64,000 bases of DNA, from NCBI RefSeq assembly GCF_024055665.1, contig NZ_JAMXMC010000009.1, positions 62,001-126,000 on the forward strand, read 5' to 3'. Both the position numbers and the translations under genes were made by a program. This document shows positions 43,810-51,767 of the stretch, piece after piece (position 1 is the stretch's first letter; every line of letters begins with the position of its first letter). Source of the DNA: Ideonella oryzae. GTDB taxonomy: Bacteria > Pseudomonadota > Gammaproteobacteria > Burkholderiales > Burkholderiaceae_C. The notes under the pieces are model-generated. The model was not told the origin of the DNA, ran no database searches, and saw nothing but the letters and a program-made list of their open reading frames with translations.

Positions 43810-44220
43810 TCAATCTTCGCGACGCGCATCCAGGCTCCAGCCACCGGCGCCATGGGCCACCAGGGTCAGCAAGCCACCGGCCACCGCGATGTTCTTGAAG
43901 AACAGCAACTGGGTCACGAAGGCCTGATCCGCCGGCACGCTCCAGAACGGGTGAAAGAAGACGCTGGCCGCGAGCGTGAACAAGGTCATCACCGCAGCGG
44001 CATAGCGGGTGCCCAAGCCCAGCAACAGGGCCACGCTGCCGATGATTTCGACCAGCAGGGCAGCCAATGCGCCCAGGGCCGGCAAGGGCAGCCCTGCCGA
44101 GGCCACGTAGCCCACGGTGCCGCTGAAGTCGATCACCTTGCCGACGCCTGCCGGCAAGAACAGCGCCGCGAACAACAGACGCCCCAGAAAGGCGATCGCG
44201 TTCTGCAGGTTCTTGTTCAT
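43810..44220 (-). CDS. DoxX family membrane protein (MhqP-like)
   Basis: 136 residues with four membrane helices. AIAFLGRLLFAALFLPAGVGKVIDFSGTVGYVASAGLPLP is the DoxX N-terminal pattern. The Bacillus homologue MhqP belongs to the methylhydroquinone regulon; other DoxX proteins are subunits of thiosulfate:quinone oxidoreductase. Here it stands between the NADP-binding reductase (28 bases upstream) and the carboxylesterase. Confidence 0.88.
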   Translation of the reverse strand: MNKNLQNAIAFLGRLLFAALFLPAGVGKVIDFSGTVGYVASAGLPLPALGALAALLVEIIGSVALLLGLGTRYAAAVMTLFTLAASVFFHPFWSVPADQAFVTQLLFFKNIAVAGGLLTLVAHGAGGWSLDARRED

Positions 44221-44248
44221 CACAGTTCTCCTTCGACGTGCCCGCGCC

Positions 44249-44887
44249 TCAGGCGCGGTGGATCCAGGTGGGGGCCACGGTGGTGCCCAGCCCGGCGCCA
44301 TAGCCCAGGTAGATGTTGAGGCCGGCCAGCGGCTCCAGATAGCGAGCGTTCTTCAGACCACCGGCGTCCACCACCTCGAAACCCATGCTCTGGGCCAGGG
44401 TGCTGGCGACCTGCTTGGCCGCCGCGCTGTCGCTGGCCAGGAACACCGTGGCATGGCGCCCCTGGCCGAAATCGGCCCCGGCCGCCAGCACCTGGGCGAA
44501 CAGGGTGTTGAAGCCCTTGACCAGTTGGGCGCCCGGCACAGCCTTGGCGATCTCTTCGGCCGCCGACGTGCTGTGGCCCAGCGTCAGGCCCATGTAGTCG
44601 GCCGTCAGCGGGTTGGTGATGTCGATCACCACCGCGCCGTTCAGATCCCCCGCCGACTGCAGCGCGGCGGCGGCATCGCCATAGGCTGTGGCCAGCACCA
44701 CGGCGTCCACACCTTGCGCCGCCCCCGCGGCCGGCACGGCCATGGCACCCGGGTGGGCGGCAGCCAGGGCCTGGGCCTTGTCCAGATGACGGGCGGTGAC
44801 GCGGACCTCGTGGCCGGCCCCGGTGAGTTGCTTGACGAAGGCTGCGCCCATGTTGCCGGCGCCGATCACAGTGACTTTCATGTCCAT
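44249..44887 (-). CDS. NADP-binding oxidoreductase of the F420-dependent reductase (Fno-like) family
   Basis: 212 residues. N-terminal Rossmann motif VTVIGAGNMGAAFVKQL and an Arg in RVTARHLDKA suggest NADP(H). AVVIDITNPLTADYMG, GAQLVKGFNTLFAQVL and EVVDAGGLKNARYLEPLAGLNIYLGY are typical of the family. In proteobacteria without F420 such proteins probably reduce another acceptor. First gene of the six-gene operon, transcribed away from the LysR gene at 45032. Confidence 0.87.
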   Translation of the reverse strand: MDMKVTVIGAGNMGAAFVKQLTGAGHEVRVTARHLDKAQALAAAHPGAMAVPAAGAAQGVDAVVLATAYGDAAAALQSAGDLNGAVVIDITNPLTADYMGLTLGHSTSAAEEIAKAVPGAQLVKGFNTLFAQVLAAGADFGQGRHATVFLASDSAAAKQVASTLAQSMGFEVVDAGGLKNARYLEPLAGLNIYLGYGAGLGTTVAPTWIHRA

Positions 44888-44969
44888 TCCTTTCGGGTTC
44901 AGAGGCTGCCGTCGACCGTCTTCGGCCAGAAGGGCAGCCCCCGGGGTTCAGTGCATGGTGTTCACTGTA

Positions 44970-45003
44970 TTGATTCGGAATTAAAAGATAAACTTCGATT
45001 CAA
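44970..45003. promoter_or_regulatory. AT-rich divergent control region with inverted repeat
   Basis: TTGATTCG (44970-44977) and CGATTCAA (44996-45003) form an inverted repeat with one mismatch, inside an AT-rich stretch (44963-45017) that stands out from the GC-rich surroundings. It lies between the start codons of the reductase gene and the LysR gene and is a plausible LysR operator covering both promoters. Confidence 0.5.
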
Positions 45004-45031
45004 TTGATTTATTGTCACGGGATAAGAGACA

Positions 45032-45928
45032 GTGGACCGCTTCCTGGAAATGCAAAGCTTCAACACCGTGGTGGAGGCCGGCAGCTTCGTCGCCGCCGCC
45101 GAGGCGCTGAATCTGTCCAAGGCCGCGGTCTCCCGGCATGTGGTGGAGCTGGAGAACCGGCTGGGCATCCGGCTGCTGCACCGCACGACGCGGCGGGTCT
45201 CGCTGACGCCGGAGGGGCAGGTGTTCTATGGCCGCAGCAAAGAGCTGCTGGCCGAACTGGCCGATGCCGAGACCGAGGTCACCTCCAGCCGCGAGGCCGC
45301 CAGCGGCCTCTTGCGCATCAACGCGCCCTTCACCTTCGGCATCCTGCACCTGGCGCCGCTGTGGGGGCGCTTTCGGGCGCTGCACCCGCAGCTCACGCTG
45401 GAGGTGACGCTGGCCGACCGGCTGGTGGACCTGGTGGAGGAAGGCTACGACCTGGCCATCCGCATCGCCGCGATGGAGAACTCCTCGCTGGTCAGCCGGC
45501 GCCTGACCACCACCCGCCTGGCCCTGTGCGCCTCACCGGCCTATCTGGCCGCCCATGGCACGCCGCGGCACCCGGCCGAGCTGGCACAGCACCAGGTGAT
45601 CGCCTACAGCTACTTCGCCACCAAGGACGAGTGGCATTTCACCGGACCGCAGGGGCCGGTGAGCGTGCGCACCCGCCCCTGGATGCACACCAACAACGGC
45701 GAGACCTGCCTGGCCGCCGCGCTGGCCGACCAGGGCGTGATCCTGCAGCCCACCTTCCTGGTGGCGCCGGCCCTGGCCGCTGGCACGCTGGTGGAGCTGA
45801 TGCCCGCCTACTGCGCCCACGAGATCGGCATCCACGCCGTCTACCCCAGCCGCAAGCATGTGCCGGCCAAGGTGCGGGTGCTGATCGACTTCCTGGTCGA
45901 GCACTTCGCCCAGGATGCAAAGTGGTGA
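45032..45928 (+). CDS. LysR-family regulator of the adjacent operon
   Basis: 298 residues. HTH segment FNTVVEAGSFVAAAEALNLSKAAVSRHVVELENRLGIRLLHRTTRRVSLT, then a substrate-binding domain of the CrgA/DmlR group (LLRINAPFTFGILHLAPLW, RLTTTRLALCASPAYLAAHGTP). The start is a GTG at 45032 in the standard position for the family; the ribosome site is weak (AAGAGA). It is divergent from the six-gene operon across a 144-base AT-rich gap, so autoregulation and control of that operon are likely. Confidence 0.9.
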   Translation: MDRFLEMQSFNTVVEAGSFVAAAEALNLSKAAVSRHVVELENRLGIRLLHRTTRRVSLTPEGQVFYGRSKELLAELADAETEVTSSREAASGLLRINAPFTFGILHLAPLWGRFRALHPQLTLEVTLADRLVDLVEEGYDLAIRIAAMENSSLVSRRLTTTRLALCASPAYLAAHGTPRHPAELAQHQVIAYSYFATKDEWHFTGPQGPVSVRTRPWMHTNNGETCLAAALADQGVILQPTFLVAPALAAGTLVELMPAYCAHEIGIHAVYPSRKHVPAKVRVLIDFLVEHFAQDAKW

Positions 45929-45950
45929 GGGCCGAGGGGGTGGCCGAGGC

Positions 45951-46721
45951 TCAGCGCATGAGCCGGTAGGCCGCCAGACCGATCCACTCGTGCAGGGCCA
46001 GCTGCCAGCGGTGCAGGCTTTCGGTCAACGCGTATTCGGTCCAGGGCGTGTCGGCCCCGGTGCGGAAGTCCACCGGATAGGGCGTGACCTGGCAGCCCAC
46101 GGCCTGGAATTCGGCCACGGAGCGCGGCATGTGCCAGGCCGAGGTCACCAGCAGCCAGCGCTGCTCGCGGCAGCGTGGCCCCAGCAACTCGGCCACCCGT
46201 TGCGCGTTCTCGTGGGTGGAGCGTGAGCGGCTCTCCAGCATCACGCGGGCCATGTCCAGCCCCTGCTCGGCATAGAACTGGCGGGCCAGTTCAGCCTCGG
46301 GCACGCCGGTGACGCCCACCAGGCGCCCTTCCCCACCGCTGAACACCAAGTCCATGGCTGGATGCTGACGCAGCCAGGTCAGCGGCAACGTCATGCGCTC
46401 GGCCGAATCATTGAGCGGCACCTGGCCATGGGTGACGAAGCTGGCCGGGTGATCGAAGGCCCCGCCCAGCACGATGACCCCGGTGTGCTGGCCGATGGCG
46501 GCCTCGGGGGGAATGGGGTAGCGGTCTTCCAGTGCGCGCAACAGCGCGTCCGGCACGGCCTGCACGCCCAGCAGGCCCAGAAGCCCCAGCCCGCCCCACA
46601 GCATGGACAGCGCGGTGCGGCGGCGCTTCTTCAACAGCAGGAGCGCCACCGCCCACAAAAGTCCCAGCCAGAACAACGGCTGGGTGACGGCGGACAGGAG
46701 TTTGGAGAGGGCGAAGAACAT
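45951..46721 (-). CDS. YdcF/DUF218 family protein (ElyC/SanA-like)
   Basis: 256 residues. Two N-terminal membrane helices (FALSKLLSAVTQPLFWLGLLWAVALLLL and ALSMLWGGLGLLGLLG) precede a DUF218 domain with GVIVLGGAFDHP, DLVFSGGEGRL, ESRSRSTHENAQRVAELL and WLLVTSAWHMPRSV. Relatives ElyC and SanA affect envelope and peptidoglycan precursor metabolism. The start at 46721 begins at the first membrane helix. Convergent with the LysR gene, 22 bases apart. Confidence 0.88.
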   Translation of the reverse strand: MFFALSKLLSAVTQPLFWLGLLWAVALLLLKKRRRTALSMLWGGLGLLGLLGVQAVPDALLRALEDRYPIPPEAAIGQHTGVIVLGGAFDHPASFVTHGQVPLNDSAERMTLPLTWLRQHPAMDLVFSGGEGRLVGVTGVPEAELARQFYAEQGLDMARVMLESRSRSTHENAQRVAELLGPRCREQRWLLVTSAWHMPRSVAEFQAVGCQVTPYPVDFRTGADTPWTEYALTESLHRWQLALHEWIGLAAYRLMR

Positions 46722-46831
46722 GCCCCCATTCTGCCCACCCGGGTGCCGCGACACCCAGCCCCGCTGCGGCGGATCAAGGACCGCCCCTGGCCACCGGAGC
46801 AAGCTGACAGCCCCCCGCCCAGGAAGTGCCC

Positions 46832-47932
46832 ATGAACCGCCGTCAACTGACCCACGCCGCCCCCCTGGCCTGGCTGGCCGCAGGGCCCGGCACGGCTGCA
46901 GCCTGGAACCCGGGGCAGCACGACTACGACGCTGCCGTGCAGCAAATCTGGCGCACCGGCCCCTTGCACGGGCTGGAAGGGCGGGCCCTGGGCCTGGAGC
47001 TGGTCCGTTGCGCCACCCTGGCGCCCAGCAGCCACAACACCCAGTGCTGGCGCTTTGCCATCGCGCCGGACGCCATCACCGTGCTGCCGGATTTCAGCCG
47101 CCGCTGCCCGGCCGTGGACCCGGACGACCACCACCTCTTCGTCTCGCTGGGTTGCGCCACCGAGAACCTGGTGCAGGCGGCTGGCGCGCAAGGCCTGCGG
47201 GCCGAGGCCCGCTTCGAGCCCGCGCAGGCGGCCGTGCGGGTGACGCTGGCACCCGGCACGCCGCAGTCCACTGCGCTCTATGTCGCCATCCCGGCCCGTC
47301 AGTGCACGCGCGGCGACTTCGATGGACATCCGCTGACGGCCGGCGAACTCAAGCAGCTGACCGCCGCCGCAGCCGGCCCCGGCGTGCAATGCCATCTGTT
47401 CACCGACCGCGCGGCGCTGGAACGCATCCTGTCCTTCGTCGTCGAGGGCAACACCGCGCAGATCCGCGACCCGGCCTTCGTGCGGGAGCTCAAGCAGTGG
47501 CTGCGCTTCAACGCGGCCGACGCCGTGCGCCTGGGCGACGGGCTGTACACCGCCGCCTCGGGCAACCCCACGGCACCGACCTGGCTGGGGCGGCTGCTGT
47601 TCGACCTGTTCTTCACCCCGGGCGTCGAGGCCGACCGCTATGCCCAACAGGTGCGCAGTGCCTCAGGCGTGGCCGTGTTCGTGGCCGAACAGGCCGATGC
47701 CGCCCATTGGGTGGCCGTGGGCCGCGCCTACCAGCGCTTCGCCCTGCAGGCCACCGCCCTGGGCGTGCGCAACGCCATGCTCAACCAGCCCGTGGAAGTG
47801 GCCGCGCTGCGCCCCCGGTTTGCCGCGGCCCTGGGCCTGGGCCCGCTCAGGCCCGATCTGGTGGTGCGCTTCGGCCGCGGCCCGGCCCTGCCCCGCTCGC
47901 TGCGCCGGCCGGTATCGGCGGTGCTGGTCTGA
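46832..47932 (+). CDS. Acg-type nitroreductase-like protein, probably exported by Tat
   Basis: 366 residues. MNRRQLTHAAPLAWLAAGPGTAAAW looks like a Tat-type signal with an Arg pair. The rest has CATLAPSSHNTQCWRFAI near residue 60, typical of the FMN-binding nitroreductase/Acg fold, and a second half-domain ending RPVSAVLV. The family includes mycobacterial Acg, which sequesters flavin rather than reducing nitro compounds. ATG 46832 is chosen because AGGA lies seven bases before it; a GTG two codons earlier overlaps that site. Followed by a terminator. Confidence 0.78.
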   Translation: MNRRQLTHAAPLAWLAAGPGTAAAWNPGQHDYDAAVQQIWRTGPLHGLEGRALGLELVRCATLAPSSHNTQCWRFAIAPDAITVLPDFSRRCPAVDPDDHHLFVSLGCATENLVQAAGAQGLRAEARFEPAQAAVRVTLAPGTPQSTALYVAIPARQCTRGDFDGHPLTAGELKQLTAAAAGPGVQCHLFTDRAALERILSFVVEGNTAQIRDPAFVRELKQWLRFNAADAVRLGDGLYTAASGNPTAPTWLGRLLFDLFFTPGVEADRYAQQVRSASGVAVFVAEQADAAHWVAVGRAYQRFALQATALGVRNAMLNQPVEVAALRPRFAAALGLGPLRPDLVVRFGRGPALPRSLRRPVSAVLV

Positions 47933-47966
47933 CAAGAAGGAGGGCCGCTGAGCCCCTTCCAGACGC

Positions 47967-47993
47967 AAAAAAGCCCGGACGGGCCGGGCTTTT
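47967..47993. terminator. Bidirectional rho-independent terminator
   Basis: A-run (47967-47972), stem GCCCGG (47973-47978) / CCGGGC (47984-47989), then TTTT (47990-47993). It lies 35 bases after the Acg-like gene stop on the plus strand and 36 bases after the tRNA 3' end on the minus strand, and can serve both. Confidence 0.8.
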
Positions 47994-48028
47994 GAGGGGC
48001 CTCGCGCAGAAGGCGCAAGACAGGTGTT

Positions 48029-48104
48029 TGGTGGCCTGGGGCGGAATCGAACCACCGACACGCGGATTTTCAATCCGCTGCTCTACCAACTGAGCTACCA
48101 GGCC
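48029..48104 (-). tRNA. tRNA-Phe (anticodon GAA)
   Basis: 76 bases on the minus strand. Acceptor stem GGCCTGG pairs with CCAGGCC, the D-loop is AGCTCAGTTGGTAGAGC, and the anticodon stem-loop GCGGATTGAAAATCCGC gives anticodon GAA. The T-loop is GGTTCGATTCC, and the 3' CCA is encoded. It lies downstream of the ntrX-like gene and has its own likely promoter inside the end of that gene. Confidence 0.97.
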
Positions 48105-48117
48105 AGGAAAGCTAATC

Positions 48118-48145
48118 AGTATAGCAGTTCTGCAGGATCACGCAA
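48118..48145 (-). promoter_or_regulatory. Probable sigma-70 promoter for tRNA-Phe
   Basis: On the minus strand TTGCGT (48145-48140), a 16-base spacer, then TATACT (48123-48118). The -10 box ends 13 bases before the first base of the mature tRNA. The -35 box overlaps the 3' end of the ntrX-like gene. Confidence 0.6.
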
Positions 48146-48851
48146 GCGTCCCGCGCTTGTTGCGCGAAAGATCGACGCCCAGTTGCTTGAGCTTGCGGTA
48201 GAGGTGGGTGCGCTCCAGCCCGGTCTTCTCGGCCACGCGGGTCATGCTGCCGTTTTCGCGGGCGAGGTGGAACTCGAAGTAGCTCTTCTCGAACGCATCG
48301 CGGGCCTCGCGCAGCGGACGGTCCAGGTCGAAGCTCTGCTCCGACTGCGGGCCCAGTTCCACCGGCATCGGCATGGGCAGGCCCATGCCGCCAGTCATGG
48401 CAGCCTCCACGGTCAGCCCGGGCTCGGCGCGGAAGATGCCATTGCCGGCCACGGGCGACATGCCGGGCGCCGGTGGGGCCTTGGGCACGGCGCGGGCCAG
48501 GGCCTGCTCCACCGCGCGCAGCAGCTTCTGCAGCGTGATCGGCTTTTCCAGGAAGGCCATGGCGCCAAATTTGGTGGCCTCGACCGCGGTGTCGATCGTG
48601 CCGTGGCCACTCATCATCACCACCGGCATGTTGAGCAGGCCGGTGGCCCCCCACTCCTTGAGCAGGGTGATGCCGTCGACATCGGGCATCCAGATGTCGA
48701 GCAGCACCAGATCGGGCCGCATGCGCTCTCGGGCCGCACGGGCCTGGGCAGCGTTTTCCGCCAACTCGACGCTGTGGCCTTCGTCGGTCAGGATTTCCGA
48801 GAGCAGGGCACGGATGCCCATCTCGTCGTCAACTACAAGTATCGTTGCCAT
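48138..48851 (-). CDS. NtrX-like response regulator without AAA+ domain
   Basis: 237 residues. Receiver domain at 1-120 with DDE (8-10), phosphoacceptor Asp52 (LLDIWMP) and Lys in FLEKPI. A Pro/Met-rich linker follows, then a C-terminal Fis-type helix-turn-helix (YFEFHLARENGSMTRVAEKTGLERTHLYRKLKQLG). The sigma-54-interacting AAA+ ATPase found in full NtrX (about 460 residues) is missing, so it cannot activate sigma-54 in the usual way. Its partner kinase gene ends ten bases upstream. Confidence 0.88.
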   Translation of the reverse strand: MATILVVDDEMGIRALLSEILTDEGHSVELAENAAQARAARERMRPDLVLLDIWMPDVDGITLLKEWGATGLLNMPVVMMSGHGTIDTAVEATKFGAMAFLEKPITLQKLLRAVEQALARAVPKAPPAPGMSPVAGNGIFRAEPGLTVEAAMTGGMGLPMPMPVELGPQSEQSFDLDRPLREARDAFEKSYFEFHLARENGSMTRVAEKTGLERTHLYRKLKQLGVDLSRNKRGTLA

Positions 48852-48861
48852 GGAGGTCGCG

Positions 48862-51132
48862 TCAGGCGCCGGTCACGGGTGGGTTGGCCGCGGGAGGTCC
48901 TGCAGGATCCTTCTGTTCAGTGATGCCCGAAAATGATAGCGAAACCTGGGCCCCACCTGCCGCACCACTGCCGCCTTCATCCGGCGGAAGGTTGACGATG
49001 CGCACACGGGCCCCATGTTCGTCAGCGATCTTCTTCACCACCGCCAGCCCCAGGCCGGTGCCCTTGCTCTTGGTGGTGACGTAGGGTTCGAAGGCGCGAT
49101 GAAGCACCTTCTCGCTGAAACCCGGCCCATTGTCCGACACTTTCAGGCGCACCAGCGGCCGCCCCCCCTCTTCGGCATTCAGGACCTCGGTCTCCAGGCA
49201 GACCCGGGCATGCTCCTGGGCCTCTACGGCATCGAGCGCGTTCTGCACCAGGTTGTGGATGACCTGGCGCAGCTGGGTGGCATCGCCCGCCACCAGGGGC
49301 AGCCTGGGCGCACAGCGCGCGATGAGCCGGCCCTTCTCCTGCTGCTCGCCGTACAGGGCCAGCACCTCGGCCACCAGGGCATTGAGGTCGGTGGGCTGCA
49401 GCTTGGCGGCGGGCAGCCGCGCGTAGTCGCGGAACTCGTTGACCAGCTGCTTCATGGCCTGCACCTGGGCCACGATGGTGGCCACCGATCGTTCGAGCAT
49501 CGCCTGGTCCGCCCCTTCCAGCTTGGCGGAGAGCTTGAACTGCAGGCGTTCGGCCGACAGCTGGATGGGGGTGAGCGGGTTCTTGATCTCGTGGGCCAGG
49601 CGGCGCGCCACCTCGCCCCAGGCCTCGCTGCGCTGGGCCGACACCAGCTCGGTGATGTCGTCGAACACCACCAGGCGCGCGCGCCCGGGCAGTTGCGCGC
49701 CACGCACCAGCAGGGTGATGGCCGCCCCGTCCAGCGGCAGTTCGAACGATTCCTGCCAGTGGTCGCGCTCGCCAGCCCCCGGGCTGCTTTCCAGCAGGTC
49801 GAAGCGGCGCCAAATGGCCGATGCAAAGTCGGCCAGGCCTGGGACATCGCCCAGCGACCGGCCGACATAGGCCGACAAGGGCGCGCGCAGGATGCGGGTG
49901 GCCCCGGGGTTGACGGTGTCGATGGCCTGCGCACGGTCGAACATGATCACGCCGGCGGTCAGGCTGTCCAGGATGGTCTGCAGCCGGGCTCGGGCGCCGT
50001 CGAGCTGCTTCATGCTGCGCTCGGCCTGGGAGCGGGCGCTGCCGAGCTGCTCGGTCATGTCGGCGAAGGTGCGGGTGAGCTCGCCGATCTCATCGCGCGA
50101 GGTGAAGACCGGCTTGGCCCCCAGGTCGCCCGCGGCCACCTGGCGCATGCCCTCGGCCAGCAGCAGCAGCGGGCGGGCCAGCTGGTTGCCCAGCAGCACG
50201 GCCAGCACCACCGCGCCCAGCACCGAGAGCACCATCGACAGCGTCAGCGTGCCGATGTACATGCGGCGCAGACCATCGCGGGCGATGTGGCGCTGCTGGT
50301 ATTCGCGGTAGGCGGCCTGCACGATCAAGGCATTGCTGGTCAGGGCCCGCGGCAGGGGCTGCACCACCATCAGGTAGCGGTCCTCGCGCTGGTACAGGCT
50401 GAAATGCGTGTCCGGCAGCCGGGCCAGGGCGCGCACCTGGGCCTGCGGCGCCGCGTCGGCCGTGCTGACGTCGTCCTCCAGGCCCTCGATCTGGCTGGCC
50501 GACTGGTTGAGCCGGGCTTCGCGCAGCAAGCCGGCCGCCGGACGGTCCAGGCCCAGCGCCGTGCTGGTGCTGGCGTTGGACAGCACCTGGCCGTTGGCCG
50601 ACACCAGGGCCACCTGGCGGGCGCCCAGCTGTTCGCGCAGCCGCTCCAGGCCCAGCAGCTCGGGTTCGGTCGACTCGGCCAACCGGTCGGCCGCGTTGCG
50701 GGTTTTGCTGACCAGGTCGGTCGACAGGGCCTGCAGTGTGCCCTTGCCCAGGGCCAAGCCGGCGTCCAGCGCGCGTTCCACCCCGGCGTCGAACCAGGCC
50801 TCCACGCTGCGCGAGACGAACTGGTAGCTCACCGTGTAGATCAGCGCCCCGGGCAGCACGCCCACCAGGGCGAAGATGCCAGCCAGCTTGAACAGCAGGC
50901 GGCTGCCGAACTTGCGCTGGCGCAGGCGCACGGCCAGGCGCACGGCGGCAGCCAACAGCACCATCACCAGCAAGGCCGCCACGCCGACGTTGACCCAGAA
51001 CAGCCAGACGAACTGCTGCTCGTAGCCCAGCGGCCGCTGGGCTACGAGCGAGAGCACGAAGGACAGCACCAGCCCGGTGCCGGCAATGACCAGCAGGCCG
51101 ATGGCCCACACCCACATGGCGGAACGTTTCAT
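48862..51132 (-). CDS. NtrY-like membrane sensor histidine kinase
   Basis: 756 residues. Four membrane segments: three near residues 9-30, 42-68 and 80-105, then a sensor region of about 190 residues and a last segment near 295-320. A HAMP domain follows (LARPLLLLAEGMRQVAAGDLGAKP), then a PAS domain (LQTILDSLTAGVIMFDRAQAIDTVN), the H-box LAHEIKNPLTPIQLSAERL and the ATPase motifs NLVQNALDA, VSDNGPGF and GTGLGLAVVKKI. It phosphorylates the NtrX-like regulator. The order rsmB-DUF4390-ntrY-ntrX is standard in Burkholderiales; its signal is unclear. Confidence 0.92.
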   Translation of the reverse strand: MKRSAMWVWAIGLLVIAGTGLVLSFVLSLVAQRPLGYEQQFVWLFWVNVGVAALLVMVLLAAAVRLAVRLRQRKFGSRLLFKLAGIFALVGVLPGALIYTVSYQFVSRSVEAWFDAGVERALDAGLALGKGTLQALSTDLVSKTRNAADRLAESTEPELLGLERLREQLGARQVALVSANGQVLSNASTSTALGLDRPAAGLLREARLNQSASQIEGLEDDVSTADAAPQAQVRALARLPDTHFSLYQREDRYLMVVQPLPRALTSNALIVQAAYREYQQRHIARDGLRRMYIGTLTLSMVLSVLGAVVLAVLLGNQLARPLLLLAEGMRQVAAGDLGAKPVFTSRDEIGELTRTFADMTEQLGSARSQAERSMKQLDGARARLQTILDSLTAGVIMFDRAQAIDTVNPGATRILRAPLSAYVGRSLGDVPGLADFASAIWRRFDLLESSPGAGERDHWQESFELPLDGAAITLLVRGAQLPGRARLVVFDDITELVSAQRSEAWGEVARRLAHEIKNPLTPIQLSAERLQFKLSAKLEGADQAMLERSVATIVAQVQAMKQLVNEFRDYARLPAAKLQPTDLNALVAEVLALYGEQQEKGRLIARCAPRLPLVAGDATQLRQVIHNLVQNALDAVEAQEHARVCLETEVLNAEEGGRPLVRLKVSDNGPGFSEKVLHRAFEPYVTTKSKGTGLGLAVVKKIADEHGARVRIVNLPPDEGGSGAAGGAQVSLSFSGITEQKDPAGPPAANPPVTGA

Positions 51133-51154
51133 GGGCAGGGACCGCGGGGCCGGC

Positions 51155-51757
51155 TCACTCCAGCCGCAGCGTGCGATCGACCGACAGGCGCCAGTCGGAC
51201 TGGACGGTCAGATCCAGCTGCAGCGGCCGGGGCAGCTGGCTGTTGTCCAGCCGGTAGCTGAACTCGACGTAGTACTTGTCCGTGGCGTCGACCTGTTCCG
51301 CATCGGCAATGCGCCAGTTGCTGGCCCGGGACACGGCGCCCAGCGCGCCATCGAGCGACTGGAAGGACTGGCTGAAGGCCCCCAGGCTGACCCGCCAGGA
51401 CGAGGTGAGCGGCTGGTAGGAGACCCGCCAGGTGCGGGTCGCGCTGGCCACGCGCTCGTCGCGCCAGTACCAGCGCGGCCGGAAGACCTTGGCCTCGGCG
51501 GTGAAGTAGACCGGCACCCCGCGCCGCAGCGCATCTTCGACGGTGCGCCCCGGCGCCAGGCGCACCTCGAAGTCCAGGTTGAGCCCCCCCTCGCCACGGC
51601 TGACGGCCAGCGCGGGCAGTTCGATGCCCTGGGCCTGGACCGCCTGGGTGGACAGCAGGCCCCACAGCAGCAGCCCGGCAACGACACTGCACCATGCGCG
51701 CAGCAGGCCAGTGGCCGCACAGCGACAGGTGGACAGCGAAAGCCGGAACAGGGCCAT
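51155..51757 (-). CDS. DUF4390 secreted protein
   Basis: 200 residues. A hydrophobic N-terminal segment ending AVQA|QG is followed by ELPALAVSRGEGGLNLDFEVRLAPGRTVEDALRRGVPVYFTAEAKVFRPRWYWRDERVA, the DUF4390 signature. It is probably periplasmic; its function is unknown, but it travels with ntrY. The ATG at 51757 lies ten bases after the rsmB stop; a GTG one codon earlier is an alternative. It ends 22 bases before ntrY. Confidence 0.85.
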   Translation of the reverse strand: MALFRLSLSTCRCAATGLLRAWCSVVAGLLLWGLLSTQAVQAQGIELPALAVSRGEGGLNLDFEVRLAPGRTVEDALRRGVPVYFTAEAKVFRPRWYWRDERVASATRTWRVSYQPLTSSWRVSLGAFSQSFQSLDGALGAVSRASNWRIADAEQVDATDKYYVEFSYRLDNSQLPRPLQLDLTVQSDWRLSVDRTLRLE

Positions 51758-51767
51758 CACGAGGGGG

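Noticed and set aside
49015-51261. 748-codon open frame antisense to ntrY
   Set aside because: It is the antisense shadow of a kinase with all catalytic boxes; its product is low complexity.
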